In this document: piece by piece, positions 45,859 to 64,000 of the stretch
How positions within the stretch are numbered: the stretch's first letter is position 1
Layout of the letters: each line of letters begins with the position of its first letter
Source of the DNA: Pontederia crassipes
Lineage: Eukaryota > Streptophyta > Magnoliopsida > Commelinales > Pontederiaceae
Length of the DNA: 64,000 nt
Reading direction: 5' to 3'
Assembly (NCBI GenBank): GCA_030549335.1
Contig: CM060195.1
Coordinates: 5,797,001-5,861,000 of the forward strand
The notes under the pieces: model-generated
Told to the model about the DNA's origin: nothing
The model's input: the letters and a program-made list of their open reading frames with translations, nothing else
Database searches by the model: none
Program-made: the position numbers and the translations under genes

Positions 45859-46965
45859 TAGGGTAGTGGGGGTTGATCGGTGAAGTGTTCAAAAAGTTGC
45901 TGAGCAAAGAAGGTTGATTTTAAAGGCCAAGTAGAAATTATATATGGTTTAACATTTAAAGAAAAATATAAGTGATGGATAACTGCATTAAATTAAAATG
46001 TATTCAACAACTTCTGTCCCAATTTTTTAAAATATAATTATATAAAATAGGAGCCCGAAAAAATTAATTCGTTAGAGGATGATTTTTATTTTTAAAATAA
46101 TTTATAGTAATTTTTAAATTTTAAAAATCGATTCAAAAAATAACGATTGATTTTTTTAAACCGAAAACTCGATCCGGCCGACCTGGTGATACACTATTTC
46201 TTTTTTAATTATAGAAAGGTAAACTACATTATTTCATTTGACAAAGAGTAATTATCGATAATTTTAATTATTTGAATAATCTTGAATTATGTCTTATTAA
46301 TAATGTAGATAGTAGATAGGAGATGCAAATTTTCAAATTATTTGATTGTAATATATTTTGAGAAAATATTCATTCAATTAAATTTTTAATAAATAAATAT
46401 TATTTAATTTCATATTTTTATTATTTTAAATCTTATTTGCCTCATTTTTTATTTATATTCATTTTTCTATTTTTTTATTTATAATAATATGTTATTAAAA
46501 TTTAAAATATTTTTAAGAGGTATTTTGATAATTCGTTCTCTAACTATTTATATTACTATTATCAACCACTATAATGTATCGATGATTTAGGTAATCATAA
46601 TTTATTTAAGTGATGACACAGTATTTAGGATTTGTATGATTTTTAAATAATAATCACCCTTTTATTAACGTTTCTTAACTTTTGCCAAAAGTCTTTCCGC
46701 AAAGAGAAAGTGGTGGCCTGATACCGACGCACAGTCTCGTTCTCTCTCTCTCTCTCTGATATAAATTTATTCATAAAAATGGAATCACTCATAAAAATGG
46801 GATTACATATTTACCATTTTCTAGATCCCCTGGTTTCATTAATGCTTCAGAGATGGCAGTTTCAGAACATTGACCCTACTCCCAACTCCCTTCCCTGCAT
46901 TCCTTTCCGCAAAGCCGTCAGAACTCAGAAGCCCTCTCTCTCTCTCCTTCCGTAATCCAATAATG

Positions 46966-49900
46966 TCCGGAGCTACTAATGTTTGATTAATTGGGAGTTA
47001 ATGTTCGACACTAAATACTAATAACTTATTTTTTTTTTACCAACTTTATGACTTCAGGACTACTCAACAAACTTTGATTCCAATTACCTCGTCTTTGGCT
47101 ATCACATCTTTGTGTCATTATGCATGCATCATGCATGGTTTCGAAATGAAGTAAAATTTTAAATATAACTCAATACAATTAATGTCATGCATGCTTTTGC
47201 GTGGGCCAAAGCAAAAACAAGGGAGATGCATATATATAATATACGTGTTGATGTTACCTTGTTTTAATGCAGCATTAAGTTCAGTTTCTTTCAGTTACAT
47301 TAGTCTTTGTCCACCGTATTATTCAACAATATTCATGAATCATGATCACAATCGCAATCACAATATTATTTAACTGTTGACATAAATTTGGTTAGGTATT
47401 CGGTGACATATATATCTAGTTTGATATTTTAACGAGATAAGAACAATTTATCTAGATATTGCTTTTCCTTTGTCGATCCAAATTGCTTACCATGACGAGG
47501 GATGGAAAATGTGCACCGGGATCATCAATTCGTCCAAGTTTTCATTGAACTCGTTAACACGATGTCATGATATATACATGAATTATATTATATATTATTA
47601 ATGGAACTCAACTACTAGTTTTCATGAATATATATATATATATATATTGTTTATAATTATTTCGAAAAAAATTAAGTTATAAACTTCTAACAAGTCAAAA
47701 CATACAAATGTATAGATAGACACTTAGGTTGTATGCGTTCCGTTTAATTTCATTTTCATGCTTTAGATGTAGTCATGTAGATGTGGAGCCACAAACAAAA
47801 AGGAAAAAAAAAAAAAGAAAAAGCTTACAAAGATGATCGAGACGTTTGCACATAAGTGGCGGGACCAGATTTCAAATTTAAATTTTTATGATCGAGTATT
47901 TTTATTGGAAATTTTATTTATATACGTGATACAGGATAAATTTAATCGAATTAGTTAAACTATGGATCATTTTCAATCAATAATACATTTTTTTTAACGC
48001 CACACGAATTGTGGGCACATCTTTATAGACACGAAAGATAAAAAAAATGACACCAAAGGATGCATGACAGCATTTTAATTAAGATGAAACTCGAGTGGTA
48101 ATTTAAGCATCTCCACCAACAACGCTTGCGGTGGATTATAGAGTGGTAAACGACTTGAATGTAATTTTTATTATTAAAAACGTCACTTATTATTATTAAA
48201 TATGCAACTCAAGACGAACTAATTAAATTAATTGAGTTTGATCGACGATTAATATTAAATATGAATTAATCAATTTATTATTGAATTATTCAACAATCTT
48301 GGCCGTAAACAAATTTATTGAAAATTGCAACTAGCTAGTGGGGGTATATATGTATGTATACAAAATCATCTCTGTGAAGAAGCACGCATTTATTATATGA
48401 AACAATATCTCGAAACGCAAAATTATTAATTTATTAGTACTCTTGTTTCACGTATCATTAATTTGTTTTCATTGATTTTAATTATGCATTTTTTCTACTC
48501 TACCTCAAATTATATTTAGTTTGAAAATTTTTAAAAATAAAAATATAGAATATACCAGGAAGTGAGGATGGGTCCCACTTATTTTTTATATATTGAAGAA
48601 GTGTAGAATGTATATTGCATAATTAAAAAAAAGTAAAAAAGTTAATGATGTTGGATATTCAAGAGTTAAGTGGAGTGTTTAAACTTTAAAGTTTTTTTTT
48701 CTTCTATTGCTAAGAGAGACCATGGACTTAGTGGGTCCTTAAGTTATAAAAGTCAAAATGATTTATATTTTTTTAAAAAAATGACTCCGTATTTTCTATG
48801 CAAATTTTGAAAAGATAAATTCTTATTTTACTAACTTATAATTGAAAAATAATAACAGGAAACTTCAGGTTATATTTTCCTTACTGTTTCATTTCTTTCT
48901 CCTGAATGCATTTCCTTCATTTTCTTATTTAATCAAAATATTTAGCATTAATACTAAAATGCATATAGTAAACCATAACATACAAATTTTGTCTATATAT
49001 TACTTTTGAATTAAAATATTTTTATATTTACATATTTCAAGGATGTTTTAACGTTCTTATTATAAAAGTAATTTATTCAATTTATTATTAATCCATACAT
49101 ATCAACACATTTATCTAAACGTATAATTCTTTATTTTTTAAAATCCACTTCAACACTCAAATTGTTTTATCAACGTTATGATGTATCAATATTTTTTTAT
49201 CAACTAAGTCAAAATTATAACTATATCACCTTTAAGACTCAAACCTTTGTTTTTTTTAATTTATTTTTTGTTACATGTACCAAAGTAATCAGTAACCAGT
49301 CAATTGGGGGTTGATCGGTGAAGTGTTCAAAAAGTTGCTGAGCAAAGAAAGTTGATTTTAAAGGCCAAGTAGAAATATTATATAGTTTAACATTTAAAGA
49401 AAAAAATAGAAGTGATCGATAACTGCATTAAATTAAAATATATTCAACAACTTCTGTCTCAATTTTTAGCGTGATTCACTATTTCTTTTTGGATTATAGA
49501 AAGGTGAACTACATTATTTTATTTGACTATGAGTAATTATCGATAATTTTGATTACTTAAATAATTTTAAATATCGTGTAAATAATAGACGGGAGATGTG
49601 ACTTTTCATATTATTTGATTTTAATATATTTTGATAAAATATTCATTCAATTAAATTTTTAATTATTTTAATAAATAAATATTATTTAATTTCATATTTT
49701 ATTATTTAAAATATTATACGCCTCATTTTTCTTATCTATATTCATTTTTCAATTTTATTTTTTTTATTTATAATAATATGTGAATAAAATTTAAAATAAT
49801 TTTTAGGAGGTATTTTGATAATTTATTCTCTAACTATTTATATTACTATTATCAAACACTATATTGTATCGATAATTTAGATAATAATAATTTATTTAAG

Positions 49901-50294
49901 TGGTGACACAGTATTTAGGATTTGTATAATTTTAAAATAATAATCACCCTTTTATTAACGTTTCTTAACTTTTGCCAAAAGTCTTTCCGCAAAGAGAAAG
50001 TGGTGGCCTGATACCGACGCGCACACTCTCTCTCTCTCTCTCTGATATAAATTTATTCATAAAAATGGGTCTCTCTCTCTCTCTCTCTCTGATATAAATT
50101 TATTCATAAAAATGGAATCACTCATAAAAATGGGATTACATATTTACCATTTCCTAGATCCCCTGGTTTCATTAATGCTTCAGAGATGGCAGTTTCAGAA
50201 CATTGACCCTACTCCAACTCCCTTCCCTGCATTCCTTTCCGCAAAGCCGTCAGAACTCAGAAGCCACCCTCTCTCTCTCTCTCTCTCGCCTTCG
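46966..50294. repeat. Promoter-region tandem duplication, downstream unit
   Basis: The second copy, contiguous with the receptor kinase gene. It carries CT tracts at 50024-50042, 50072-50090 and 50271-50287. The last part probably includes the transcription start and 5' leader. Apart from that there is no gene. Confidence 0.85.
50271..50287 (+). promoter_or_regulatory. CT-rich element near the receptor kinase leader
   Basis: A CT stretch about 680 nt upstream of the start codon, followed by GC-richer sequence. Pyrimidine patches of this sort are common around plant transcription starts. No clear TATA box was found. Confidence 0.35.
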
Positions 50295-50964
50295 TCCCCT
50301 TCCGTAATCGACCTGAAAGGTTGCCTGCCTGTCCATTGAGGCTTCGACGAACAAGAGAAGGAAAGGGAGCTCATTTGGCACTTTTCTTCGTCGCAGACGC
50401 CGGCCGGCCGGTCGGTCCCTTTCGCTCTCCCGCGACAGCCTAAAGGTGTCATCTTTTTCTTCCCTTTTGCCTGCTGAAATCTTTCCTGTTCGCTCCTAGC
50501 GATTCGGATTTCGGACCCCTAAAGTTCCTCCTTTTGCGTTCTGCAGGGAAAAGGGTAGTCGGTTCGGTTCCTGCGTGAAGTCTTGCTTTTCGCTGTTACC
50601 TTCAGCTGCCTCTCGGTGGTTCTTGCACTTTCCTCTCTTCCTGTAGCAGGCCGAGTCCAGAGATTGAATCTTTGTATGCTTGTTAGTCTCCGTGTCATGA
50701 ATCTTGGTGGACATACATGGCCTCATGGGGCTCACCGAGCGAGGTGTGACCTTATTACCAGGGACAGCATAGGGTTTTACTGTTTCCAAGATCAGATTTT
50801 CATCGGTCTCCTTTCCAAATTTGTTCTTCCTTCTCTTGCATCTGTTCTCTAATTCGACCTGGACGAGGCTGTTTGCGTCACCTTCTCCAACAGTTGCATT
50901 ATAATCTAAATTCGTATATTTTGGTTCCTCCCTCAGTAGTTTGCTCTTATTGTGCCTGTTCTTG

Positions 50965-53451
50965 ATGGCTACGGCGAAATTCGTATTAGCTTTCGCCATC
51001 TTTGCGATCATATCAACTCACTCTTGTGCATACACACCAGCAGACAATTACCTGATCGATTGCGGGTCATCAACCAATACGACCGTTGGCAACAGGGTTT
51101 TCCTTGCCGATGCATCCTTTTCTTCAATCCTGACCACCTCCCAAAACATCTTAGTAAGCACCAACAACTCAGTTCCGTCGTCCAGTAGCCCAGCCCTGTA
51201 CCAGACCGCCCGGGTCTTCACAGGGCAGTCTTCCTACTCTTTCCGGATCCAGGCCGGCAGGCATTTCATTCGCCTGCACTTCTTCCCATTTGTGTTCCAA
51301 AGTTACAATCTCACTGCTGCCACCTTCACTGTGTCAACCCAGGATGCCGTCTTGCTCAAGGATTTCCAGCCCCAGGCGAATTCGGCTGCCATGAAGGAGT
51401 ACTCAGTGAACTCAACTCAGGGCACCCTCATCCTCTCATTTGCTCCATCAGGAAGCACCTCCCTTGCCTTCATAAATGCTGTAGAAATCATCTCAGTTCC
51501 TGATTCTCTAATTGTCGACAGCGTGCAGAGGATCAACCCCCGAGGCACTTATCAGGGTGTTTCAGGGATGATATTGGAGACGTTTTATAGGATAAACATG
51601 GGTGGCCCACAGGTCTCTCCGGATGTTGATACTCTGTCAAGAAGTTGGAACAATGATGATAATTTTTTGACCAGTGTTAACCTCACAAAAAATTACACTT
51701 ATTCTGGAAAAATTCAGTATTTATCAGGAGGTCCTACGCAAGAAACTGCTCCTGAAACCGTATATAGAACGGCAAGGGAGTTGGCATCATCTTCAAACAC
51801 ATCCGCTGCACAGTTTAATGTGACATGGAAATTCAATGTGGATGCTAGTTCTAGCTATCTGATAAGGTTCCATTTCTGTGATATTGTGAGCAGTACACTG
51901 AATCAACTGTACTTCAACGTTTATGTTGGCAACTGGATGGTTGCTAGTAATCTTGATCTTTCTAGTTTGGTATCTACTCTAGCTTCACCTTACATTTTGG
52001 ATTGTGTCCTGGATGCTAATGATGCATCCAGCAAGCTTAATGTTAGCATTGGTCCTTCGACATTGTTGAATGTGCTGCCTGATGGCATTCTAAATGGACT
52101 TGAGATTATGAAGATGTACAGCTCTGTTGGTTCTGCTGTTGTTGTCCAACCATCAAAGACAAATGTAGGCATCATACTGGGTTCGACCCTTGGAGCAGCC
52201 GCCTTGGTCATTGTTGTGGTTGTACTTATTTTGGTGAGCAGGAGAAGGAAGGAGGCAATTAGACAGGATTCAAAGATTTGGATGCCTTTCTCCATAAATG
52301 GTTTGACCTCCCTTACCACAGGAAGCAAAGCATCAAGAACTTCCAATGGAACTATTTCCTCATCAGGGCAGGATGGGAGCCTTGGTTTTCGCTTCTCCTT
52401 ACTGGTGCTACAAGAAGCTACGAACAACTTCGACGAGAATTGGGTCATTGGAGTCGGAGGTTTTGGAAAGGTCTACAAGGGGGTGCTAAGAGATGAGACA
52501 AAGGTCGCTGTGAAAAGGGGTAATCCGCGATCTCAGCAAGGCATTAATGAGTTCCGCACTGAAATAGAATTGTTGTCACGGTTGCGCCACCGTCATCTGG
52601 TTTCTCTCATTGGTTATTGTGATGAGAAGAATGAGATGATTCTGGTTTATGAATACATGGAAAAAGGAACTCTTAAGAGTCATCTCTATGGCTCAGATCT
52701 TCCTTCACGCCCTTGGAAACAGAGGTTAGAAATATGTATTGGGGCAGCTAGAGGACTACACTATCTTCATACTGGACAGGCCAAGGCTATCATCCACCGA
52801 GATGTGAAATCTGCAAATATTTTGCTGGATGAAAATCTCTTGGCGAAGGTTGCAGACTTTGGGCTGTCAAAGACTGGACCAGAGCTGGATCAGACTCACG
52901 TAAGTACAGCAGTGAAAGGGAGCTTTGGTTATCTTGACCCCGAGTATTTCCGCAGGCAGCAGTTAACTGATAAATCTGATGTATATTCATTTGGAGTAGT
53001 TCTACTTGAAGTGCTTTGTGCAAGACCGGTCATTGATCCTACCTTACCGAGAGACATGGTGAACTTAGCAGAATGGGGAATAAAATGGCAGAAGAGAGGA
53101 GAGCTGGACCAGATAGTTGACTCGAGAATTGCAGGATCGATAAAGCCCGAATCTCTAAGGAAATTTGGAGAGACGATTGGGAAATGCCTTGCGGATTCTG
53201 GTGTTGAACGGCCCTCCATGGGAGATGTCCTCTGGAACTTGGAATACACTCTACAACTCCAACAGGCAGACAGTGATGCATCCAACGTCAATAGCATGAA
53301 TCGTGTAGTTGAACTCGCTTCACAAGTTCGGAACATTGGCATCCCAGAGAGTGCAGCTGCAGATGAAGTTGGAACCTTGGATATCAATGATGATTCTGAT
53401 ATATCCCTAGACAAAGTCTTCTCGCAGTTGTTAAAATCAGAAGGAAGGTGA
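50965..53451 (+). CDS. HERK1: CrRLK1L receptor-like kinase, HERK1-like
   Basis: A single coding exon of 828 aa, close to the usual length of about 830 for HERK1. I start at the first true ATG (50965, MATAKFVLAF), which gives a clean signal peptide cut before YTPADNYLIDCGS. An in-frame TTG lies just upstream but no ATG. A malectin-like extracellular domain (about 25-390) holds FHFCDIVSSTLNQLYFNVY. One membrane helix (about 400-425) precedes a Ser/Thr kinase (about 490-765) with GVGGFGKVY, VAVKR, HRDVKSANILLDEN, DFGLSKTG and GSFGYLDPEYFRR. It ends KVFSQLLKSEGR as HERK1-type proteins do. All catalytic motifs are intact. Family members act at the plasma membrane in cell-wall sensing, brassinosteroid-linked growth and RALF/FERONIA-type signalling. 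ANJEA is an alternative subgroup name. Its upstream region is duplicated. Confidence 0.92.
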   Translation: MATAKFVLAFAIFAIISTHSCAYTPADNYLIDCGSSTNTTVGNRVFLADASFSSILTTSQNILVSTNNSVPSSSSPALYQTARVFTGQSSYSFRIQAGRHFIRLHFFPFVFQSYNLTAATFTVSTQDAVLLKDFQPQANSAAMKEYSVNSTQGTLILSFAPSGSTSLAFINAVEIISVPDSLIVDSVQRINPRGTYQGVSGMILETFYRINMGGPQVSPDVDTLSRSWNNDDNFLTSVNLTKNYTYSGKIQYLSGGPTQETAPETVYRTARELASSSNTSAAQFNVTWKFNVDASSSYLIRFHFCDIVSSTLNQLYFNVYVGNWMVASNLDLSSLVSTLASPYILDCVLDANDASSKLNVSIGPSTLLNVLPDGILNGLEIMKMYSSVGSAVVVQPSKTNVGIILGSTLGAAALVIVVVVLILVSRRRKEAIRQDSKIWMPFSINGLTSLTTGSKASRTSNGTISSSGQDGSLGFRFSLLVLQEATNNFDENWVIGVGGFGKVYKGVLRDETKVAVKRGNPRSQQGINEFRTEIELLSRLRHRHLVSLIGYCDEKNEMILVYEYMEKGTLKSHLYGSDLPSRPWKQRLEICIGAARGLHYLHTGQAKAIIHRDVKSANILLDENLLAKVADFGLSKTGPELDQTHVSTAVKGSFGYLDPEYFRRQQLTDKSDVYSFGVVLLEVLCARPVIDPTLPRDMVNLAEWGIKWQKRGELDQIVDSRIAGSIKPESLRKFGETIGKCLADSGVERPSMGDVLWNLEYTLQLQQADSDASNVNSMNRVVELASQVRNIGIPESAAADEVGTLDINDDSDISLDKVFSQLLKSEGR

Positions 53452-54466
53452 ATACCAATTGCTTAGTTGTTGCGATGAAGAGAGATTTTCTTTTCTTTTG
53501 CCTTTTTGATGAAATTGAAGTGGAGAGCCGTATACACTTTGTTTCTTCAATGTCATACTATTTTGTTGGAATTATTTATCTTAGGCAACACGCTTTCTTC
53601 ATGTATATGTAAATCCAAATCTTACAATCTTGCAACTTTGCGTGGAAAACTAGCACAAAAGGCTATAGCATTTTTCGTGCTTTTGTTGTTGCTGCACAGT
53701 CGAATACATCATGTTTCCTGGTAGTTGTAAAGCAACTCTTGCTCATTTTGCACAACGATGAATGCAATCTTCTCATCATAGTCTGAACGGCTTTTGCCAG
53801 CATAAAAGTTGGATATTTGTATTTAGATCTGAAGTGCGTAATCGAAATTATTTGGCGTATTTGAGAAAATTTTATCTTTTTTAGCAAACACAGAGAACTT
53901 AAAAGTTGTTGGTGAAGAAAGTATTACATTGCGAAACATAAGACCATAAAAAAGATGTGACAGTGCAAGTTGCATCATCATATAGCAGTGAGACAGTTTC
54001 TCCAGAACACAAGATGTTGATGGAGCCCGTTTAAAAAAATGGTTTCTCGATATTCCTTCTCAAAAGAAAAAAAATGGTTTCTCAATATTGAAACGATGGC
54101 TGATGTCAAATATATGTAAAAGAATATGACATACAAGTGGCCTTATTTTCAATGCTACCTTAAAAGAGGGGGACGGAAGGGAAATTTTTAAGCACACTCG
54201 TAGCAAGAGCGTGCCGAGGTCACAGTAACCTTCGATATCTAGTCTGCATACATAAATATCATAAAAATCTATAAAACATTTGGTGTGGCTCCAATGATGA
54301 ATTGTTGGCAATGTTTTTCTTTCGTTTCAGTCCTTATCCTAGCAACCAACTTGTGCTGGTTGTCCTGAGTTGCACACTGCAGGTCCAGAAAAGAATAATG
54401 CATGCCAAGAAAAATACACGATTGCAGCAGAGCTCCTCTATGTTTCATAGTATCTCAAGTTAGCAT
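53452..54466. other. Convergent intergenic region
   Basis: Lies between the 3' ends of the receptor kinase (+) and Ca2+-ATPase (minus) genes and presumably holds both 3' untranslated regions. No other gene seen. Short CT-poor, AT-rich sequence with small A-runs (near 54064). Confidence 0.6.
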
Positions 54467-61096
<6,630 letters not shown>

Positions 61097-61480
61097 CCAG
61101 AATATACCACCACCCGAACAGAGCCTCCACAAAATCGCCAAGAAATCAAATAAAAAACGAATCTTTCGCACAAATCCTTCGCTCACAAGCCCGAAACCAC
61201 CAATGCCTCAGGCTCAAAATCCAGAAACCCTAAACAAAAAAATTTACGCAAAAAACAAACCAATTTCTCCACCAAATCGATCCGCCCGAACGGGAGAAGG
61301 ACCACGAAAGCCCCGAAATCGATCTACGCACGAAAGAATCAAGTCCAGAAGAGGAGTAGAGCACCTTCTACGCAAAAAAGTTGGGTTTCGCAAGCGGGGA
61401 ATCGTAGAAGACCTCTCCACTCAGAGTCCCGATCGCTTTCTTGCTCGCTACGATCTCCGTCTTTAAACAAACTTTTTGTT
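61097..61480 (-). promoter_or_regulatory. Leader and core promoter region of the Ca2+-ATPase gene
   Basis: About 380 bp upstream of the start codon, GC-richer than further upstream. On the minus strand an in-frame ATG 30 codons upstream (61186) would add [13 protein letters not shown]..., which has no counterpart in the family, so I keep the start at 61096. A TTTATAAGAACAAAAAG stretch near 61475-61490 could hold the TATA box (TTATAAG). Confidence 0.4.
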
Positions 61481-61490
61481 CTTATAAAAA

Positions 61491-63316
61491 AGCATTCCAC
61501 TTGCACCCATATGTACACCCGAACTCCTATCAGCCAATAGAAACGTCCAGGAGGTCGCACGGCCACGTCAAGAGCTCGATATGGGGTCAAGTTCTCGGTC
61601 CCTGCGCACTCTTTTCCGATTGCTTTACGTAATCGTCTAACAAAGTAATGACGGCGAATGCATAAAATATTAAAACGTGATTATGTTAATTAATCAAAAT
61701 TCGGGTGGCTAACTTATTAAATAATTATTATATTTCTAATTTATAACATATAACAATAACAATATAAGAGTACGAACTTTCTCGGACATTGCCTTACTTA
61801 TAACTTAATAAAAATGTCTGCCACTTTGTGTTGATTCATTGCATTATTTTTTAAAAAGAAATAATAAATTTATTGTTCGGTGACGTGTTGCCCTGTGAAA
61901 GGCATGAGAGCAACACAATTATATTAAAAATAAAATATATGTAGCTATATACAATATAGATATAAGATGGTGGACCTAAAGCCAAAAAAAAGTATTATAC
62001 TTGGTCCTAGTATTAAGGAAAGGACAAGAAATGTATGCTTTGGAAGCATAAGGATCTTGAAATGAGTTTTAAGTGAAGCTTTTTTTTCCTACTATGGAAA
62101 GGTGAAAGATTGATTAGTAATTTAGACCATTTTTTTCTATGGAATAACGTAAATATTATGTCATAATATATCCAATTCAATAGCTCCATAGTATATTATA
62201 TCATACTATACATACTTACATAGCATATTTTAAAGAGGTTAGTGGATTCCAACTTAGGTTTAAAACTTCTAGAGATGTGAAGCAAAATGTTTTGCATTAT
62301 CACTTATTTCTGTTTTAAACTGTCATATGCCATTAACTAAAACTTTTTTAGGCAATAATAATAATAATAATAATAATCTTTTAATGATAACTATTGAGTG
62401 TATTATTTTCTTCCCAAAACTTGGCATGTGAAAAAGTGGACTAATGTGGGGTGGTTGGTAACTAATGTTGAACGAAACAATAAAAGGGTCTTGAAGATGT
62501 AAAAAGTGGGTTGATAATCCTACAATGAAAAAAAAAGAAAAAGGTGATGAAGAAGGAGGCTACTAATTATTGTACTAATTACCAACAAAGGAAAAGAATG
62601 ATGCTTCCGAGTAGCTTCCTAAAAAAAATATATGCACTTTAATTATTGTACATTTAATTAAAGCTTAATGTGCAAGCTACAAGTGATCAATTAACTCTTA
62701 AATTGATTGATCTTTTGACAAAATCTGAGTTCGCTTGATGATGCATATATTCTTATAGGTCGGCATAAAATTTTTTGGCTAACAATTCAAAGTTTGATTT
62801 AAGGTTGTAACACCCTCAATCGACAAGATCCAATCCATGAACTACTATTAGCTATACATTGATCCAGTTTATTGACTTTCATGAATTATTTGACCAAAAT
62901 TATAAAAGCGCAAAAGATTTTAAAAACAAAACTAAAATAATTATTAGAAATGAAAGTTCCACATGATTATCATAATAAACTTAGTATCAACATTACAAAG
63001 AGAGAATAAAAGTTTTCATAGATTAATATAGAGAACAAAAATATTTATAAATTAATATAGTCGAAGAAGTTTAGGAATCTAAATGACAATATAGGAAAGG
63101 AACACTATATGATCACTCATGTGCAACATCATTGCTATCATGAGAAATCATATCCACATATGCATCATATTTAATTTAGTTAGTTGCTTGGTGGAACAAC
63201 GCCTGAGGTAATTTTTAGTAGGCTTCGCAATCAAATAATAAACTAAAGAAACAAAAAAAATGCAAAATTATCTATGATATCAACAATGTATATATGTATT
63301 TAACTTAATAATAATG
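61491..63316. other. AT-rich intergenic region with a possible LTR fragment
   Basis: No gene seen. It contains (AAT)n at 62354-62378. TGTAACACCCTC at 62806 looks like a gypsy-type LTR start, but no right end is found. The CACTA element at 63317 may lie within it. Confidence 0.45.
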
Positions 63317-64000
63317 CACTACAAAAAAATTAGCGATTAGCGACCCAAGACTAGCGATGCTAGGGAGGCGCTATTACGTCTCTGTGATGAAGAGTGTCTC
63401 ATTCGCGTCCAACTAGCGCCGCATTTGTGGGACGCTGAAAATCGGTGACTACTGGCGTCGCAACAGAGTCAAAGGAGATGAGACGCTACTAGTGCCACGT
63501 GTAGACATTATCTCGACGTTATTAAGAAGCGTGGTTTCCGGCTGTGCGCAGAAGAAATGCGTCGTTATGTCGACGCGCAAGTGGCGTTAGGTCTGAGGCG
63601 CTATTCCGACGCCTACAAGTCGCTAATGTAAGCACTGGGAAGGCGCTGAAGTGACGCAAATATGATGGTATACGCGTCGTCAATGAGACGCGAATATGGC
63701 GCTAAGAACGATATATTTAACTCAGCGTCGGCTACCTTTGCAACGCGAATGAGACGCTATAGAGTCGCTACTTGCATATTTTTTTACCCATACGAGCCTT
63801 ATTTTTCTCCTTCCCACACCATACAATTATATAATGCATATAAAAATGCATTGATATTCATCACAGACAATATAAAAGCATCACATACATAATATTTAAC
63901 ATAAGAATACGAAAAGTAATAAATCGAACTAACAAACTATATGTATATCTAAATCTATAAGTAACAAAAACATAATTTGTATTCATGGTTTGTTTTTATC
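63317..64000. mobile_element. CACTA (En/Spm-type) transposon end
   Basis: Terminus CACTACAAAAAAATTAGCG, followed over about 450 bp by subterminal repeats built on GACGC, GGCGCTA and AGCGTC in both orientations (63340-63770). It is then AT-rich to the window edge, and the rest of the element lies outside. It is a different family from the CACTA at 8398. Confidence 0.8.

Larger units (their letters stand above)
42298..46958. repeat. Promoter-region tandem duplication, upstream unit
   Basis: Begins near GAGCTACTAATATTTGATTAATT and ends with CCTTCCGTAATC. It matches 46966-50294 in order, including the last 250 bp that lie in the presumed promoter and leader of the receptor kinase gene. It contains extra sequence absent from the downstream unit (42540-43240 and about 45100-45830). 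No complete gene. A short ATAACAACAACAAAGCC stretch at 45103 resembles a common plant LINE 3' end and may be a remnant. Confidence 0.85.

Noticed and set aside
50941-50964. Upstream start of the receptor kinase at 50941
   Set aside because: That codon is TTG. The first ATG in frame is at 50965 and gives a normal signal peptide.
53663-54311. Small minus-strand frames between the kinase and the Ca2+-ATPase
   Set aside because: They lie in presumed 3' untranslated sequence with no similarity I can name.
61097-61186. N-terminal extension of the Ca2+-ATPase from 61186
   Set aside because: An in-frame ATG exists, but the extra 30 residues are hydrophobic and unlike any family member. The start at 61096 (MGKGGQ) fits known proteins.

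Overview
This window is nuclear DNA from a flowering plant. It has spliced plant genes, intact plant receptor and P-type ATPase families, Ty1/copia and Ty3-type LTRs, an L1-type LINE, CACTA, Tourist-like and MULE-like DNA transposons, a tRNA-derived SINE and many CT, TA and ATT microsatellites. GC-rich, GC3-biased exons in one family beside ordinary exons in others would suit a monocot, but I cannot place the species. I assembled the gene models by hand from splice sites and reading phase. Numbers such as exon lengths are my own counts, and statements of similarity are by eye.

Left half (1-40443): a tandem segmental duplication. Copy A (850-18287) and copy B (30930-40443) each carry one minus-strand, nine-exon gene for a malectin-like plus LRR membrane protein without a kinase domain (A 2789-5536, 642 aa; B 32504-35223, 624 aa). 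The copies share flanks, so several later insertions can be read against an empty site: a Tourist-like MITE, a GGGTCGGGT-rich MITE, a MULE-like element, a 155-bp MITE and a SINE. Copy A also has a small internal duplication (6523-8397 against 10765-11976 plus 15608 onward). It also holds a truncated CACTA element and an internally deleted copia element whose 5' LTR is split by a solo LTR.

Middle (18288-30929): a nest of retroelements separates the copies. A 5'-truncated LINE (18674-29904) sits in an LTR fragment. The LINE is interrupted by a 1.2-kb solo LTR (18948-20153) and by a complete but decayed copia element (24063-28957, 5-bp target duplication). A related copia fragment starts the window (1-849).

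Right half (40444-64000): an AT-rich region contains a second tandem duplication (42298-46958 and 46966-50294). It ends inside the presumed promoter and leader of a HERK1-type receptor kinase gene (50965-53451, + strand, single coding exon, 828 aa). Convergent to it is an eight-exon gene for an endoplasmic-reticulum-type Ca2+-ATPase (54467-61096, minus strand, 1063 aa) with an ECA1/ECA4-like sequence and a KxKxx tail. The window ends in a CACTA element (from 63317).

Three of the four intact genes encode extracellular malectin-like domains. The kinase-less A/B proteins and the HERK1-like kinase are therefore neighbours of related architecture, and the fourth gene moves Ca2+. Any functional link among them is inference only.
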